Positions 1-11,654 are shown, numbered from the stretch's first letter. The stretch: DNA of 64,000 nt from Lumbricus terrestris (GCA_949752735.1 OX457047.1:15151674-15215673), one strand, 5' to 3'. The notes: generated from the letters alone by a model not told the origin. Numbers and translations: made by a program.

Positions 1-102
1 AGAATTGACGAAAGAATGAGTGGGAAAACAACAGCAGAAACATCAGACAGACAGTGACGATAACAGAAAGAGAAAGAAATACAGCAGAAATCAAGGACTG
101 AG

Positions 103-209
103 AGAATTGACGAAAGAAAGTGTGGGAAAACAACAGCAGACAATACAGACAGACACTGTCCGTCTGTGTTTCTGCTGACGTTGTCCCCACTCTAACTTTC
201 GTCAATTCT
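103..209. repeat. 107-bp imperfect palindrome, copy 1
   Basis: A forward half-monomer (AGAATTGACGAAAG to CAGACAGACA) is followed after one C by its inverted copy (TGTCCGTCTG to CTTTCGTCAATTCT). The outer 14 bp pair perfectly and the inner 10 bp have one mismatch; the middle holds several mismatches and small indels. After the palindrome a unique GAGTGACGAAGAAAGATAG linker leads back to normal monomers. Confidence 0.93.
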
Positions 210-2214
210 GAGTGACGAAGAAAGATAGAGAGAAAGATTGACAGCAGAAATCAAGGACTGAGAGAATTGATGAAAGAAAGAATGGAAATCGACAGCAAAA
301 ACAACAAATACAGACAGTGATGACAAAGAAAAGGAAAGAAATACATCAGTAATCAAGGACTGAGAGAATTGACGAAAGAAAGAGTGGTGAAAACGACAGC
401 AGAAACAACAAACACAGACCGTAACGTCAAAGAAAAGATAAGAAAAACATCGGAAATCAAGGACTGAGAGAATTGACGAAAGAAAGAATGGAAATCGACA
501 GCAGAAACAGCAAATACAGACAGTGACGACAAAGAAAAGGAAAGAGATACATCAGAAATCAAGGACTGAGAGAATTGACGAAAGAATGAATGGAAATCGA
601 CAGCAAAAACAACAAATACAGACAGTGATGACAAAGAAAAGGAAAGAAATACATCAGAAATCAAGGACTGAGAGAATTGACGAAAGAAAGAATGGAAATC
701 GACAGCAGAAAAAACAAATACAGACAGTGAAGACAAAGAAAAAGGAAGAAATACATCAGAAATCAAGGACTGAGAGAATTGACGAAAGAAAGAATGGAAA
801 TCGACAGCAGGAAACAACAAATACAGACAGTGACGACAAAGAAAAAGGAAGAAATGCATCAGAAATCAAGGACTGAGAGAGTTGACGAAAGAAAGAGTGG
901 TGAAAACGACAGCAGAAACAACAAACACAGATTGTAACGACAAAGAAAAGATAAGAAGTACATCAGAAATCAAAGACTGAGAGAATTGACGAAAGAAAGA
1001 ATGGAAATCGACAGCAGAAACAGCAAATACAGACAGTGACGACAAAGAAAAGGAAAGAAATACATCAGAAATCAAGGACTGAGAGAATTGACGAAAGAAA
1101 GAATGGAAATCGACAGCAGGAAACAACAAATACAGACAGTGACGACAAAGAAAAGGAAAGAAATACATCAGAAATCAAGGACTGAGAGAATTGACGAAAG
1201 AAAGAGTGGTGAAAACGACAGCAGAAACAACAAACACAAACCGTAAAGACAAAGAAAAGATAAGAAATACATCAGAAATCAAGGACTGAGAGAATTGACG
1301 AAAGAAAGAATGGAAATCGACAGCAGGAAACAGAAAATACAGACAGTGACGACAAAGAAAAGGAAAGAAATAGATCAGAAATCAAGGACTGAGAGAATTG
1401 ACGAAAGAAAGAATGGAAATCGACCGCAGGAAACAACAAATACAGACAGTGACGACAAAGAAAAGGAAAGAAATACATCAGAAATCAAGGACTGAGAGAA
1501 TTGACGAAAGCAAGAATGGAAATCGACAGCAGAAACAACAAATACAGACAGTGACGACAAAGAAAAGGAAAGAAATACATCAGAAATCAAGAACTGAGAG
1601 AATTGACGAAAGAAAGAATGGAAATCGACAGCAGAAACAACAAATACAGACAGTGACGACAAAGAAAAGGAAAGAAATACATCAGAAATCAAGGACTGAG
1701 AGAATTGACGAAAGAAAGAATGGAAATCGACAGCAGAAACAACAAATACAGACAGTGACGACAAAGAAAAGGAAAGAAATACATCAGAAATCAAGAACTG
1801 AGAGAATTGACGAAAGAAAGAATGGAAATCGACAGCAGGAAACAACAAATACAGACAGTGACGACAAAGAAAAGGAAAGAAGTACATCAGAAATCAAAAA
1901 CTGAGAGAATTGACGAAAGAAAGAGTGGGAAAACAACAGAGGGAAACAACAACTACAGACAGTGACGACAAAGAAAAGGAAAGAAATACATCAGAAATCA
2001 AGGACTGAAAGAATTGACGAAAGAAAGAATGGTGAAAACGACAGCAGAAATATCAGACAGACAGTGACGACTTAACAAAGAGAAAGAGATACAGCAGAAA
2101 TCAAGGACTGAGAGAATTGACGAAAGAAAGAGTGGGAAAACAACAGCAGAAACATCAGACAGACAGTGACGACAACAGAAAGAGAAAGAAATACAGCAGA
2201 AATCAAGGACTGAG

Positions 2215-2321
2215 AGAATTGACGAAAGAAAGTGTGGGAAAACAACAGCAGACAATACAGACAGACACTGTTCGTCTGTGTTTCTGCTGACGTTGTCCCC
2301 ACTCTAACTTTCGTCAATTCT
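2215..2321. repeat. 107-bp imperfect palindrome, copy 2
   Basis: Same structure as copy 1 but with CTGTTCG at the centre in place of CTGTCCG, which adds one mismatch to the inner stem. Confidence 0.93.
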
Positions 2322-3401
2322 GAGTGACGAAGAAAGATAGAGAGAAAGATTGACAGCAGAAATCAAGGACTGAGAGAATTGACGAAAGAAAGAGTGTTGA
2401 AAACGACAGCAGAAACAACAAACACAGACCGTAACGACAAAGAAAAGATAAGAAATACATCAGAAATCAAGGACTGAGAGAATTGACGAAAGAAAGAATG
2501 GAAATCGACAGCAGAAACAGCAAATACAGAGAGTGACGACAAAGAAAAGGAAAGAAATATATCAGAAATCAAGGACTGAGAGAATTGACGAAAGAAAGAG
2601 TGGTGAAAACGACAGCAAAAACAACAAACACAGACCGTAACGACAAAGAAAAGATAAGAAATACATCAGAAATCAAGGACTGAGAGAATTGACGAAAGAA
2701 AGAATGGAAATCGACAGCAAGAAACATTAAATACAGACAGTGACGACAAAGAAAAGGAAAGAAATACATCAGAAATCAAGGACTGAGAGAATTGACGAAA
2801 GAAAGAATGGAAATCGACCGCAGGAAACAACAAAAACAGACAGTGACGACAAAGAAAAAAAAAGAAATACATCAGAAATCAAGGACTGAGAGAATTGACG
2901 AAAGAAAGAATGGAAATCGACAGCAGAAACAACAAATACAGACAGTGACGACAAAGAAAAGGAAAGAAATACATCAGAAATCAAGGACTGAGAGAATTGA
3001 CGAAAGAAAGAATGGAAATCGACAGCGGAAACTACAAATACAGACAGTGACGACAAAGAAAAGGAAAGAAATACATCAGAAATCAAGGACTGAGAGAATT
3101 GACGAAAGAAAGAATGGAAATCGACAGCAAAAACAACAAATACAGACAGTGACGACAAAGAAAAGGAAAGAAATACATCAGAAGTCAAGGACTGAGAGAA
3201 TTGACGAAAGAAAGAATGGTGAAAACGACAGCAGAAATATCACACAGACAGTGACGACTTAACAAAGAGAAAGAGGTACAGCAGAAATCAAGGACTGAGA
3301 GAATTGACGAAAGAATGAGTGGGAAAACAACAGCAGAAACATCAGACAGACAGTGACGATAACAGAAAGAGAAAGAAATACAGCAGAAATCAAGGACTGA
3401 G

Positions 3402-3508
3402 AGAATTGACGAAAGAAAGTGTGGGAAAACAACAGCAGACAATACAGACAGACACTGTCCGTCTGTGTTTCTGCTGACGTTGTCCCCACTCTAACTTTCG
3501 TCAATTCT
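3402..3508. repeat. 107-bp imperfect palindrome, copy 3
   Basis: Duplicate of copy 1 (offset 3,299) with the same flanks, CTGTCCG centre. Confidence 0.93.
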
Positions 3509-4017
3509 GAGTGACGAAGAAAGATAGAGAGAAAGATTGACAGCAGAAATCAAGGACTGAGAGAATTGATGAAAGAAAGAATGGAAATCGACAGCAAAAA
3601 CAACAAATACAGACAGTGATGACAAAGAAAAGGAAAGAAATACATCAGTAATCAAGGACTGAGAGAATTGACGAAAGAAAGAGTGGTGAAAACGACAGCA
3701 GAAACAACAAACACAGACCGTAACGTCAAAGAAAAGATAAGAAAAACATCGGAAATCAAGGACTGAGAGAATTGACGAAAGAAAGAATGGAAATCGACAG
3801 CAGAAACAGCAAATACAGACAGTGACGACAAAGAAAAGGAAAGAGATACATCAGAAATCAAGGACTGAGAGAATTGACGAAAGAATGAATGGAAATCGAC
3901 AGCAAAAACAACAAATACAGACAGTGATGACAAAGAAAAGGAAAGAAATACATCAGAAATCAAGGACTGAGAGAATTGACGAAAGAAAGAATGGAAATCG
4001 ACAGCAGAAACAACAAA

Positions 4018-4019
4018 TA
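4018..4019. other. Target-site duplication (TA), left copy
   Basis: The flank reads ACAACAAATA and then the element. The matching empty site at 719-720 has a single TA, so the TA at 5675-5676 is the duplicated copy. Confidence 0.93.
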
Positions 4020-4044
4020 CCGTATTTTCGCGAATATAACACGC
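4020..4044 (+). repeat. Left terminal inverted repeat, 25 bp
   Basis: Starts CCGTATTTTCGCGAA and ends AACACGC. It is a perfect reverse complement of 5650-5674; the next three bases inward (GGG on the left against ACA on the right-end complement) no longer match, which fixes the 25-bp length. Confidence 0.96.
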
Positions 4045-4098
4045 GGGTTATAAAAAGTTTTACAAACCACGCACCCTACCCGCGTGGTATACTCGGGG

Positions 4099-4108
4099 GC
4101 GTGTTATA
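4099..4108 (+). repeat. Subterminal motif GCGTGTTATA, left end
   Basis: The 10-base motif that forms the inner edge of the right terminal repeat also occurs here, 80 bases inside the left end and in the opposite orientation to the copy within the left terminal repeat. It is a candidate transposase-binding site, inferred from its repetition only. Confidence 0.55.
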
Positions 4109-4583
4109 CAAATTATTTTTTACACAGCCAAATTTTTAACCAGATTATTTTCAGGTCAAGGTAAAAAATTGCTGTAAAACGGTTTTACTTACAATACAGA
4201 AGCATGGACGTCGACAAACGATAGGGCGTAAAGTCCGACGTCAGTAGAAATATTCGTTTATCATCATTATCATAAAATGTCAGAGCCGCAGAAAATCACA
4301 ATTGAAAATCAAAAAATTATTATTTGACCTTAAATATAAAAGTCAAATATTACTGTATATAAATTGTAATTGTCTGTCGTTTTCAATTTTGAATAAACGA
4401 ATGAGCGCACGATATTCTGTATTATCGCTCGCACAGCGCTAGGTATGGAGTTCAGGAAATTATAGCTTTTGATTGTTATAGCGCATAATTTTGCGATTTC
4501 AAACAGTCTAGTTAATCGTCCTTTTTAGTGTCATCCGCTGTCTCTTGCACATAAAAATATAAATATTGTCCACGTCATCAAAA

Positions 4584-4742
4584 ATGAAGTACAATTTTAC
4601 CAGAATGGCTTGCCAGTTACCAAATAGTTCCATCCCATTTCTTTGCAGTGACCGTGAATGCCATGTGTACACCCATGTAAGTCAGAATTTCCTGGCTAAA
4701 CCCACCTTATTTTTGTCAATTGATATATCAAACAATTATTAA
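4584..4742 (+). other. Short frame in transposon, 52 codons, function unknown
   Basis: ATG to TAA, 52 residues, with four cysteines (residues 10, 21 and 26 among the clearest). It contains a pyrimidine-rich tract ending in CAG at 4646-4648 and a GTAAGT at 4677-4682, which look like splice acceptor and donor signals and would define a 28-base segment. I do not recognise the protein. It may be chance, or a relic of captured or ancestral coding sequence. Confidence 0.15.
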
Positions 4743-4971
4743 TCGCTAGATTTATCGAAATTGGCTTCGTTTTAAGCTAATTCTTCAAGGAAATGGCGAG
4801 TTTATACGGGAATCTATTCCTCCGCAAGGGCCGCCATCTTGGATTTTTTGAATTTGCGAGCGTTAAAGTAACGCGCGTACATTCCCACTTCAAATATATC
4901 TTCCACTTATATATACGCTTAATTATATAATCTTGGCCTAAAGACAAAGTTTCAAAAATATATTACATTTC

Positions 4972-5085
4972 ATGGCCAAGAAAAGTCGTTTTAAGAGATC
5001 GCCAAAACTACGTTTAAGTGCAGAGCATACGATCGCCATTATCACATGGCACAATAGTAGGTTACACCACACGCTCGTTATTTAA
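4972..5085 (+). other. Short basic frame in transposon, 37 codons, function unknown
   Basis: ATG at 4972, TAA at 5083-5085. The first 15 residues are rich in lysine and arginine (begins MAKKSRFKRSPK), followed by a neutral stretch with tryptophan and histidines. A basic N-terminus is compatible with a DNA-binding relic of a transposase but I cannot match it to one. Chance is a fair alternative at this length. Confidence 0.15.
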
Positions 5086-5552
5086 GGTTATATGGAAGTG
5101 GGGTTGATTAAATAAATTCTGGTTTCAATATAACTTGGATTGTCGAAAAATGCTACAATGGGCGCATCGCTAAATTCGCTAAAAATACTTTTAACAAGAT
5201 CGTTTTGCTTGATGAAACCGGCTTATGTTGAAGTCTTCCTCTCAAATTATTCACTCCATCAATGCTATAATCTTTAAACGACGAATACCTTACCTTGTGA
5301 AGACCTTACCAGTGCCAACAACGAACCGGAAACAAGATAATTCGCGCTTACAGTAAATCGTTATATTTATATAGTAAACTTTATTGAAACGTTCATTTTA
5401 GCAGGAACCTTCTATTTTCTTTAAAAAAATATTTTTATCAAACGGATAATTTTAATTTGCGTTTAACTGAACCAGTTATGACTATAGACACGAGTCACAT
5501 TAACGTTGGCGTACATGTTCGAGTACTCACTTGTGGCTTGACGCACGGAAAT

Positions 5553-5659
5553 GGGTGCGTCTTATAGTCGGGTGCGTGTTATATAACTCAATTTTTACTG
5601 AAATCGCAAAAAGTAGCGGGTTATATTCGGGTGCGTGTTATACCCGTGTGCGTGTTATA
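5553..5659 (+). repeat. Cluster of four subterminal motifs, right end
   Basis: GGGTGCGTCTTATA (5553-5566), GGGTGCGTGTTATA (5570-5583), the same again (5629-5642) and GTGTGCGTGTTATA (5646-5659, overlapping the terminal repeat). Direct subterminal repeats of this kind often bind transposase in DNA transposons. The right end is denser in them than the left, which is the only visible asymmetry of the element. Confidence 0.7.
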
Positions 5660-5674
5660 TTCGCGAAAATACGG
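5650..5674 (-). repeat. Right terminal inverted repeat, 25 bp
   Basis: Starts GCGTGTTATATTCGCG and ends AATACGG, the exact reverse complement of 4020-4044. Satellite sequence resumes after the following TA. Confidence 0.96.
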
Positions 5675-5676
5675 TA
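5675..5676. other. Target-site duplication (TA), right copy
   Basis: TA directly follows the terminal CGG and precedes CAGACAGTGAAGAC, which is the continuation of the satellite monomer interrupted at 4019. Confidence 0.93.
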
Positions 5677-7067
5677 CAGACAGTGAAGACAAAGAAAAAG
5701 GAAGAAATACATCAGAAATCAAGGACTGAGAGAATTGACGAAAGAAAGAATGGAAATCGACAGCAGGAAACAACAAATACAGACAGTGACGACAAAGAAA
5801 AAGGAAGAAATGCATCAGAAATCAAGGACTGAGAGAGTTGACGAAAGAAAGAGTGGTGAAAACGACAGCAGAAACAACAAACACAGATTGTAACGACAAA
5901 GAAAAGATAAGAAGTACATCAGAAATCAAAGACTGAGAGAATTGACGAAAGAAAGAATGGAAATCGACAGCAGAAACAGCAAATACAGACAGTGACGACA
6001 AAGAAAAGGAAAGAAATACATCAGAAATCAAGGACTGAGAGAATTGACGAAAGAAAGAATGGAAATCGACAGCAGGAAACAACAAATACAGACAGTGACG
6101 ACAAAGAAAAGGAAAGAAATACATCAGAAATCAAGGACTGAGAGAATTGACGAAAGAAAGAGTGGTGAAAACGACAGCAGAAACAACAAACACAAACCGT
6201 AAAGACAAAGAAAAGATAAGAAATACATCAGAAATCAAGGACTGAGAGAATTGACGAAAGAAAGAATGGAAATCGACCGCAGGAAACAACAAATACAGAC
6301 AGTGACGACAAAGAAAAGGAAAGAAATACATCAGAAATCAAGGACTGAGAGAATTGACGAAAGCAAGAATGGAAATCGACAGCAGAAACAACAAATACAG
6401 ACAGTGACGACAAAGAAAAGGAAAGAAATACATCAGAAATCAAGAACTGAGAGAATTGACGAAAGAAAGAATGGAAATCGACAGCAGAAACAACAAATAC
6501 AGACAGTGACGACAAAGAAAAGGAAAGAAATACATCAGAAATCAAGGACTGAGAGAATTGACGAAAGAAAGAATGGAAATCGACAGCAGAAACAACAAAT
6601 ACAGACAGTGACGACAAAGAAAAGGAAAGAAATACATCAGAAATCAAGAACTGAGAGAATTGACGAAAGAAAGAATGGAAATCGACAGCAGGAAACAACA
6701 AATACAGACAGTGACGACAAAGAAAAGGAAAGAAGTACATCAGAAATCAAAAACTGAGAGAATTGACGAAAGAAAGAGTGGGAAAACAACAGAGGGAAAC
6801 AACAACTACAGACAGTGACGACAAAGAAAAGGAAAGAAATACATCAGAAATCAAGGACTGAAAGAATTGACGAAAGAAAGAATGGTGAAAACGACAGCAG
6901 AAATATCAGACAGACAGTGACGACTTAACAAAGAGAAAGAGATACAGCAGAAATCAAGGACTGAGAGAATTGACGAAAGAAAGAGTGGGAAAACAACAGC
7001 AGAAACATCAGACAGACAGTGACGACAACAGAAAGAGAAAGAAATACAGCAGAAATCAAGGACTGAG

Positions 7068-7174
7068 AGAATTGACGAAAGAAAGTGTGGGAAAACAACA
7101 GCAGACAATACAGACAGACACTGTTCGTCTGTGTTTCTGCTGACGTTGTCCCCACTCTAACTTTCGTCAATTCT
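7068..7174. repeat. 107-bp imperfect palindrome, copy 4
   Basis: CTGTTCG-centre form, matching copy 2 with the same upstream TGACGACTTAACAAAG and GTGGGAAAACAACAGC monomers. Confidence 0.93.
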
Positions 7175-8359
7175 GAGTGACGAAGAAAGATAGAGAGAAA
7201 GATTGACAGCAGAAATCAAGGACTGAGAGAATTGACGAAAGAAAGAGTGTTGAAAACGACAGCAGAAACAACAAACACAGACCGTAACGACAAAGAAAAG
7301 ATAAGAAATACATCAGAAATCAAGGACTGAGAGAATTGACGAAAGAAAGAATGGAAATCGACAGCAGAAACAGCAAATACAGAGAGTGACGACAAAGAAA
7401 AGGAAAGAAATATATCAGAAATCAAGGACTGAGAGAATTGACGAAAGCAAGAATGGAAATCGACAGCAGAAACAACAAATACAGACAGTGACGACAAAGA
7501 AAAGAAAAGAAATACATCAGGAATCAAGGACTGAGAGAGTTGACGAAAGAAAGAGTGGTGAAAACGACAGCAGAAACAACAAACACAGATTGTAACGACA
7601 AAGAAAAGAAAAGAAGTACATCAGAAATCAAAGACTGAGAGAATTGACGAAAGAAAGAATGGAAATCGACAGCAGAAACAGCAAATACAGACAGTGACGA
7701 CAAAGAAAAGGAAAGAAATACATCAGAAATCAAGGACTGAGAGAATTGACGAAAGAAAGAATGGAAATCGACAGCAGGAAACAACAAATACAGACAGTGA
7801 CGACAAAGAAAAGGAAAGAAATACATCAGAAATCAAGGACTGAGAGAATTGACGAAAGAAAGAGTGGTGAAAACGACAGCAGAAACAACAAACACAAACC
7901 GTAAAGACAAAGAAAAGATAAGAAATACATCAGAAATCAAGGACTGAGAGAATTGACGAAAGAAAGAATGGAAATCGACAGCAGAAACAACAAAAACAGA
8001 CAGTGACGACAAAGAAAAGGAAAAAAATAGATCAGAAATCAAGGACTGAGAGAATTGACGAAAGAAAGAATGGAAATCGACCGCAGGAAACAACAAAAAC
8101 AGACAGTGACGACAAAGAAAAGGAAAGAAATACATCAGAAATCAAGGACTGAGAGAATTGACGAAAGAAAGAATGGAAATCGACAGCAGAAACAACAAAT
8201 ACAGACAGTGACGACAAAGAAAAGGAAAGAAGTACATCAGAAATCAAAAACTGAGAGAATTGACGAAAGAAAGAGTGGGAAAACAACAGAGGGAAACAAC
8301 AACTACAGACAGTGACGACAAAGAAAAGGAAAGAAATACATCAGAAATCAAGGACTGAG

Positions 8360-8466
8360 AGAATTGACGAAAGAAAGTGTGGAAAAACAACAGCAGACAA
8401 TACAGACAGACACTGTCCGTCTGTGTTTCTGCTGACGTTGTCCCCACTCTAACTTTCGTCAATTCT
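8360..8466. repeat. 107-bp imperfect palindrome, copy 5
   Basis: Left arm has GTGTGGAAAAAC instead of GTGTGGGAAAAC; the preceding monomer is of the ordinary 102-bp type. Linker reads GAAAGATATAGAG. Confidence 0.93.
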
Positions 8467-10362
8467 GAGTGACGAAGAAAGATATAGAGAAAGATTGACA
8501 GCAGAAATCAAGGACTGAGAGAATTGACGAAAGAAACAATGGAAATCGACAGCAAAAACAACAAATACAGACAGTGATGACAAAGAAAAGGAAAGAAATA
8601 CATCAGAAATCAAGGACTGAGAGAATTTACGAAAGCAAGAATGGAAATCGACAGCAGAAACAACAAATACAGACAGTGACGACAAAGAAAAGGAAAGAAA
8701 TACATCAGAAATCAAGGACTGAGAGAATTGACGAAAGAAAGAATGGAAATCGACAGCAGAAACAACAAATACAGACAGTGACGACAAAGAAAAGGAAAGA
8801 AATACATCAGAAATCAAGGACTGAGAGAATTGACGAAAGAAAGAATGGAAATCGACAGCAAAAAACCCAAATACAGACAGTGACGACAAAGAAAAGGAAA
8901 GAAATACATCAGAAATCAAGGACTGAGAGAATTGACGAAAGAAAGAATGGTGAAAACGACAGCAGAAATATCAGACACACAGTGACGACTTAACAAAGAG
9001 AAAGAGATACAGCAGAAATCAAGGACTGAGACTATTGACGAAAGAAAGAGTGGGAAAACAACAGCAGAAACAACAAATACAGACAGTGACGACAAAGAAA
9101 AGGAAAGAAATACATCAGAAATTAAGGACTGAGAGAATTGACGAAAGAAAGAATGGAAATCGACAGCAGAAACAACAAATACAGACAGTGACGACAAAGA
9201 AAAGGAAAGAAATACATCAGAAATTAAGGACTGAGAGAATTGACGAAAGAAAGAATGGAAATCGACAGCAGAAACTACAAATACAGACAGTGATGACAAA
9301 GGAAAGGAAAGAAATACATCAGATATCAAGGACTGAGAGAATTGACGAAAGAAAGAATGGAAATCGACAGCAGGAAACAACAAATACAGACAGTGACGAC
9401 AAAGAAAAGGAAAGAAATACATCAGAAATCAAGAACTGAGAGAATTGACGAAAGAAAGAATGGAAATCGACAGCAGAAACAACAAATACAGACAGTGACG
9501 ACAAAGAAAAGGAAAGAAATACATCAGAAATCAAGGACTGAGAGAATTGACGAAAGAAAGAATGGAAATCGACAGCAGAAACAACAAATACAGACAGTGA
9601 CGACAAAGAAAAGGAAAGAAATACATCAGAAATCAAGAACTGAGAGAATTGACGAAAGAAAGAATGGAAATCGACAGCAGGAAACAACAAATACAGACAG
9701 TGACGACAAAGAAAAGGAAAGAAGTACATCAGAAATCAAAAACTGAGAGAATTGACGAAAGAAAGAGTGGGAAAACAACAGAGGGAAACAACAACTACAG
9801 ACAGTGACGACAAAGAAAAGGAAAGAAATACATCAGAAATCAAGAACTGAGAATATTGACGAAAGCAAGAGTGGAAGTCGACAGCAGAAACAACAAATAC
9901 AGACAGTGATGACAAAGAAAAGGAAAGAAATACATCAGAAATCAAGGACTGAGAGAATTGACGAAAGAAAGAATGGGAATTGACAGCAGAAACTACAAAT
10001 ACAGACAGTGACGACAAAGAAAAGGAAAGAAACACATCAGAAATCAAGGACTGAGAGAATTGACGAAAGAAAGAATGGAAATCGACAGCAAAAACAACAA
10101 ATACAGACAGTGACGACAAAGAAAAGGAAAGAAATACATCAGAAATCAAGGACTGAAAGAATTGACGAAAGAAAGAATGGTGAAAACGACAGCAGAAATA
10201 TCAGACAGACAGTGACGACTTAACAAAGAGAAAGAGATACAGCAGAAATCAAGGACTGAGAGAATTGACGAAAGAAAGAGTGGGAAAACAACAGCAGAAA
10301 CATCAGACAGACAGTGACGACAACAGAAAGAGAAAGAAATACAGCAGAAATCAAGGACTGAG

Positions 10363-10469
10363 AGAATTGACGAAAGAAAGTGTGGGAAAACAACAGCAGA
10401 CAATACAGACAGACACTGTTCGTCTGTGTTTCTGCTGACGTTGTCCCCACTCTAACTTTCGTCAATTCT
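10363..10469. repeat. 107-bp imperfect palindrome, copy 6
   Basis: CTGTTCG-centre form, duplicate of copy 4 at offset 3,295. Confidence 0.93.
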
Positions 10470-11654
10470 GAGTGACGAAGAAAGATAGAGAGAAAGATTG
10501 ACAGCAGAAATCAAGGACTGAGAGAATTGACGAAAGAAAGAGTGTTGAAAACGACAGCAGAAACAACAAACACAGACCGTAACGACAAAGAAAAGATAAG
10601 AAATACATCAGAAATCAAGGACTGAGAGAATTGACGAAAGAAAGAATGGAAATCGACAGCAGAAACAGCAAATACAGAGAGTGACGACAAAGAAAAGGAA
10701 AGAAATATATCAGAAATCAAGGACTGAGAGAATTGACGAAAGCAAGAATGGAAATCGACAGCAGAAACAACAAATACAGACAGTGATGACAAAGAAAAGA
10801 AAAGAAATACATCAGGAATCAAGGACTGAGAGAGTTGACGAAAGAAAGAGTGGTGAAAACGACAGCAGAAACAACAAACACAGATTGTAACGACAAAGAA
10901 AAGAAAAGAAGTACATCAGAAATCAAAGACTGAGAGAATTGACGAAAGAAAGAATGGAAATCGACAGCAGAAACAGCAATTACAGACAGTGACGACAAAG
11001 AAAAGGAAAGAAATACATCAGAAATCAAGGACTGAGAGAATTGACGAAAGAAAGAATGGAAATCGACAGCAGGAAACAACAAATACAGACAGTGACGACA
11101 AAGAAAAGGAAAGAAATACATCAGAAATCAAGGACTGAGAGAATTGACGAAAGAAAGAGTGGTGAAAACGACAGCAGAAACAACAAACACAAACCGTAAA
11201 GACAAAGAAAAGATAAGAAATACATCAGAAATCAAGGACTGAGAGAATTGACGAAAGAAAGAATGGAAATCGACAGCAGAAACAACAAAAACAGACAGTG
11301 ACGACAAAGAAAAGGAAAAAAATAGATCAGAAATCAAGGACTGAGAGAATTGACGAAAGAAAGAATGGAAATCGACCGCAGGAAACAACAAAAACAGACA
11401 GTGACGACAAAGAAAAGGAAAGAAATACATCAGAAATCAAGGACTGAGAGAATTGACGAAAGAAAGAATGGAAATCGACAGCAGAAACAACAAATACAGA
11501 CAGTGACGACAAAGAAAAGGAAAGAAGTACATCAGAAATCAAAAACTGAGAGAATTGACGAAAGAAAGAGTGGGATAACAACAGAGGGAAACAACAACTA
11601 CAGACAGTGACGACAAAGAAAAGGAAAGAAATACATCAGAAATCAAGGACTGAG

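Larger units (their letters stand above)
1..4019. repeat. Satellite array, left block (about 102-104 bp monomers)
   Basis: Uninterrupted head-to-tail monomers, recognised by the recurring phrases CAGAAATCAAGGACTGAGAG, AATTGACGAAAGAAAG, ATCGACAGCAG, ACAGACAGTGACGAC and AAAGAAAAGGAAAG. Counted from CAGAAATCAAGG, the basic form is 102 bp. A form with CAGGAAACAAC in place of CAGAAACAAC is 103 bp. A form with GTGGTGAAAACGACAGC and AAAAGATAAG is 104 bp. Forms with GTGGGAAAACAACAGC or TGACGACTTAACAAAG are 102 and 103 bp and cluster just before the palindromes. The strand shown is strongly A- and purine-rich. Three palindromes (103, 2215, 3402) lie inside. Bases 1-720 recur at 3300-4019, so this block is itself part of a longer duplication. 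No gene is seen; open frames here are satellite frames. Confidence 0.97.
4045..5552. other. Transposon interior without a recognisable gene
   Basis: About 1.5 kb of AT-rich sequence with no frame of 60 codons or more on either strand. Visible details are a short inverted repeat GACGTCG/CGACGTC (4207-4213 and 4236-4242), a GCCGCCATCTTGG motif near 4830-4842, and two short frames (4584-4742 and 4972-5085). Composition is unlike the surrounding purine-rich satellite. Confidence 0.8.
4020..5674. mobile_element. Non-autonomous DNA transposon (TA target site, Tc1/mariner-pogo type ends)
   Basis: A 1,655-bp AT-rich segment unrelated to the satellite. It begins CCGTATTTTCGCGAATATAA and ends with the exact reverse complement, giving 25-bp perfect terminal inverted repeats flanked by TA on both sides. 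TA duplication with short terminal repeats is typical of the Tc1/mariner superfamily, including pogo-like elements; the family assignment is inference. GCGTGTTATA-like motifs recur near both ends and may bind transposase. The longest internal frames I found are 52 and 37 codons and neither resembles a transposase, so the copy is non-autonomous or a deletion derivative that would need an enzyme in trans. Identical ends suggest a fairly recent insertion. Orientation cannot be set without a coding region. Confidence 0.93.

Noticed and set aside
103..209. Rho-independent terminator or structured RNA gene at the palindromes
   Set aside because: The stem is an inverted half-monomer with mismatches, has no U-tract, and is repeated passively with the array; no adjacent gene exists.
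353..859. Serine/phenylalanine-rich minus-strand frames and lysine/arginine-rich plus-strand frames throughout the array as genes
   Set aside because: They are translations of the satellite: period 34 residues, open on both strands over the same bases, truncated wherever a monomer is not 102 bp, and with no start context or unique sequence.
1..4019. CRISPR array
   Set aside because: Repeats are contiguous with no unique spacers, the unit is about 102 bp, and the setting is eukaryotic satellite DNA.
4020..5674. Retrotransposon or LTR element
   Set aside because: Ends are inverted and not direct long repeats, there is no poly(A) end, no reverse-transcriptase frame, and the target duplication is TA.
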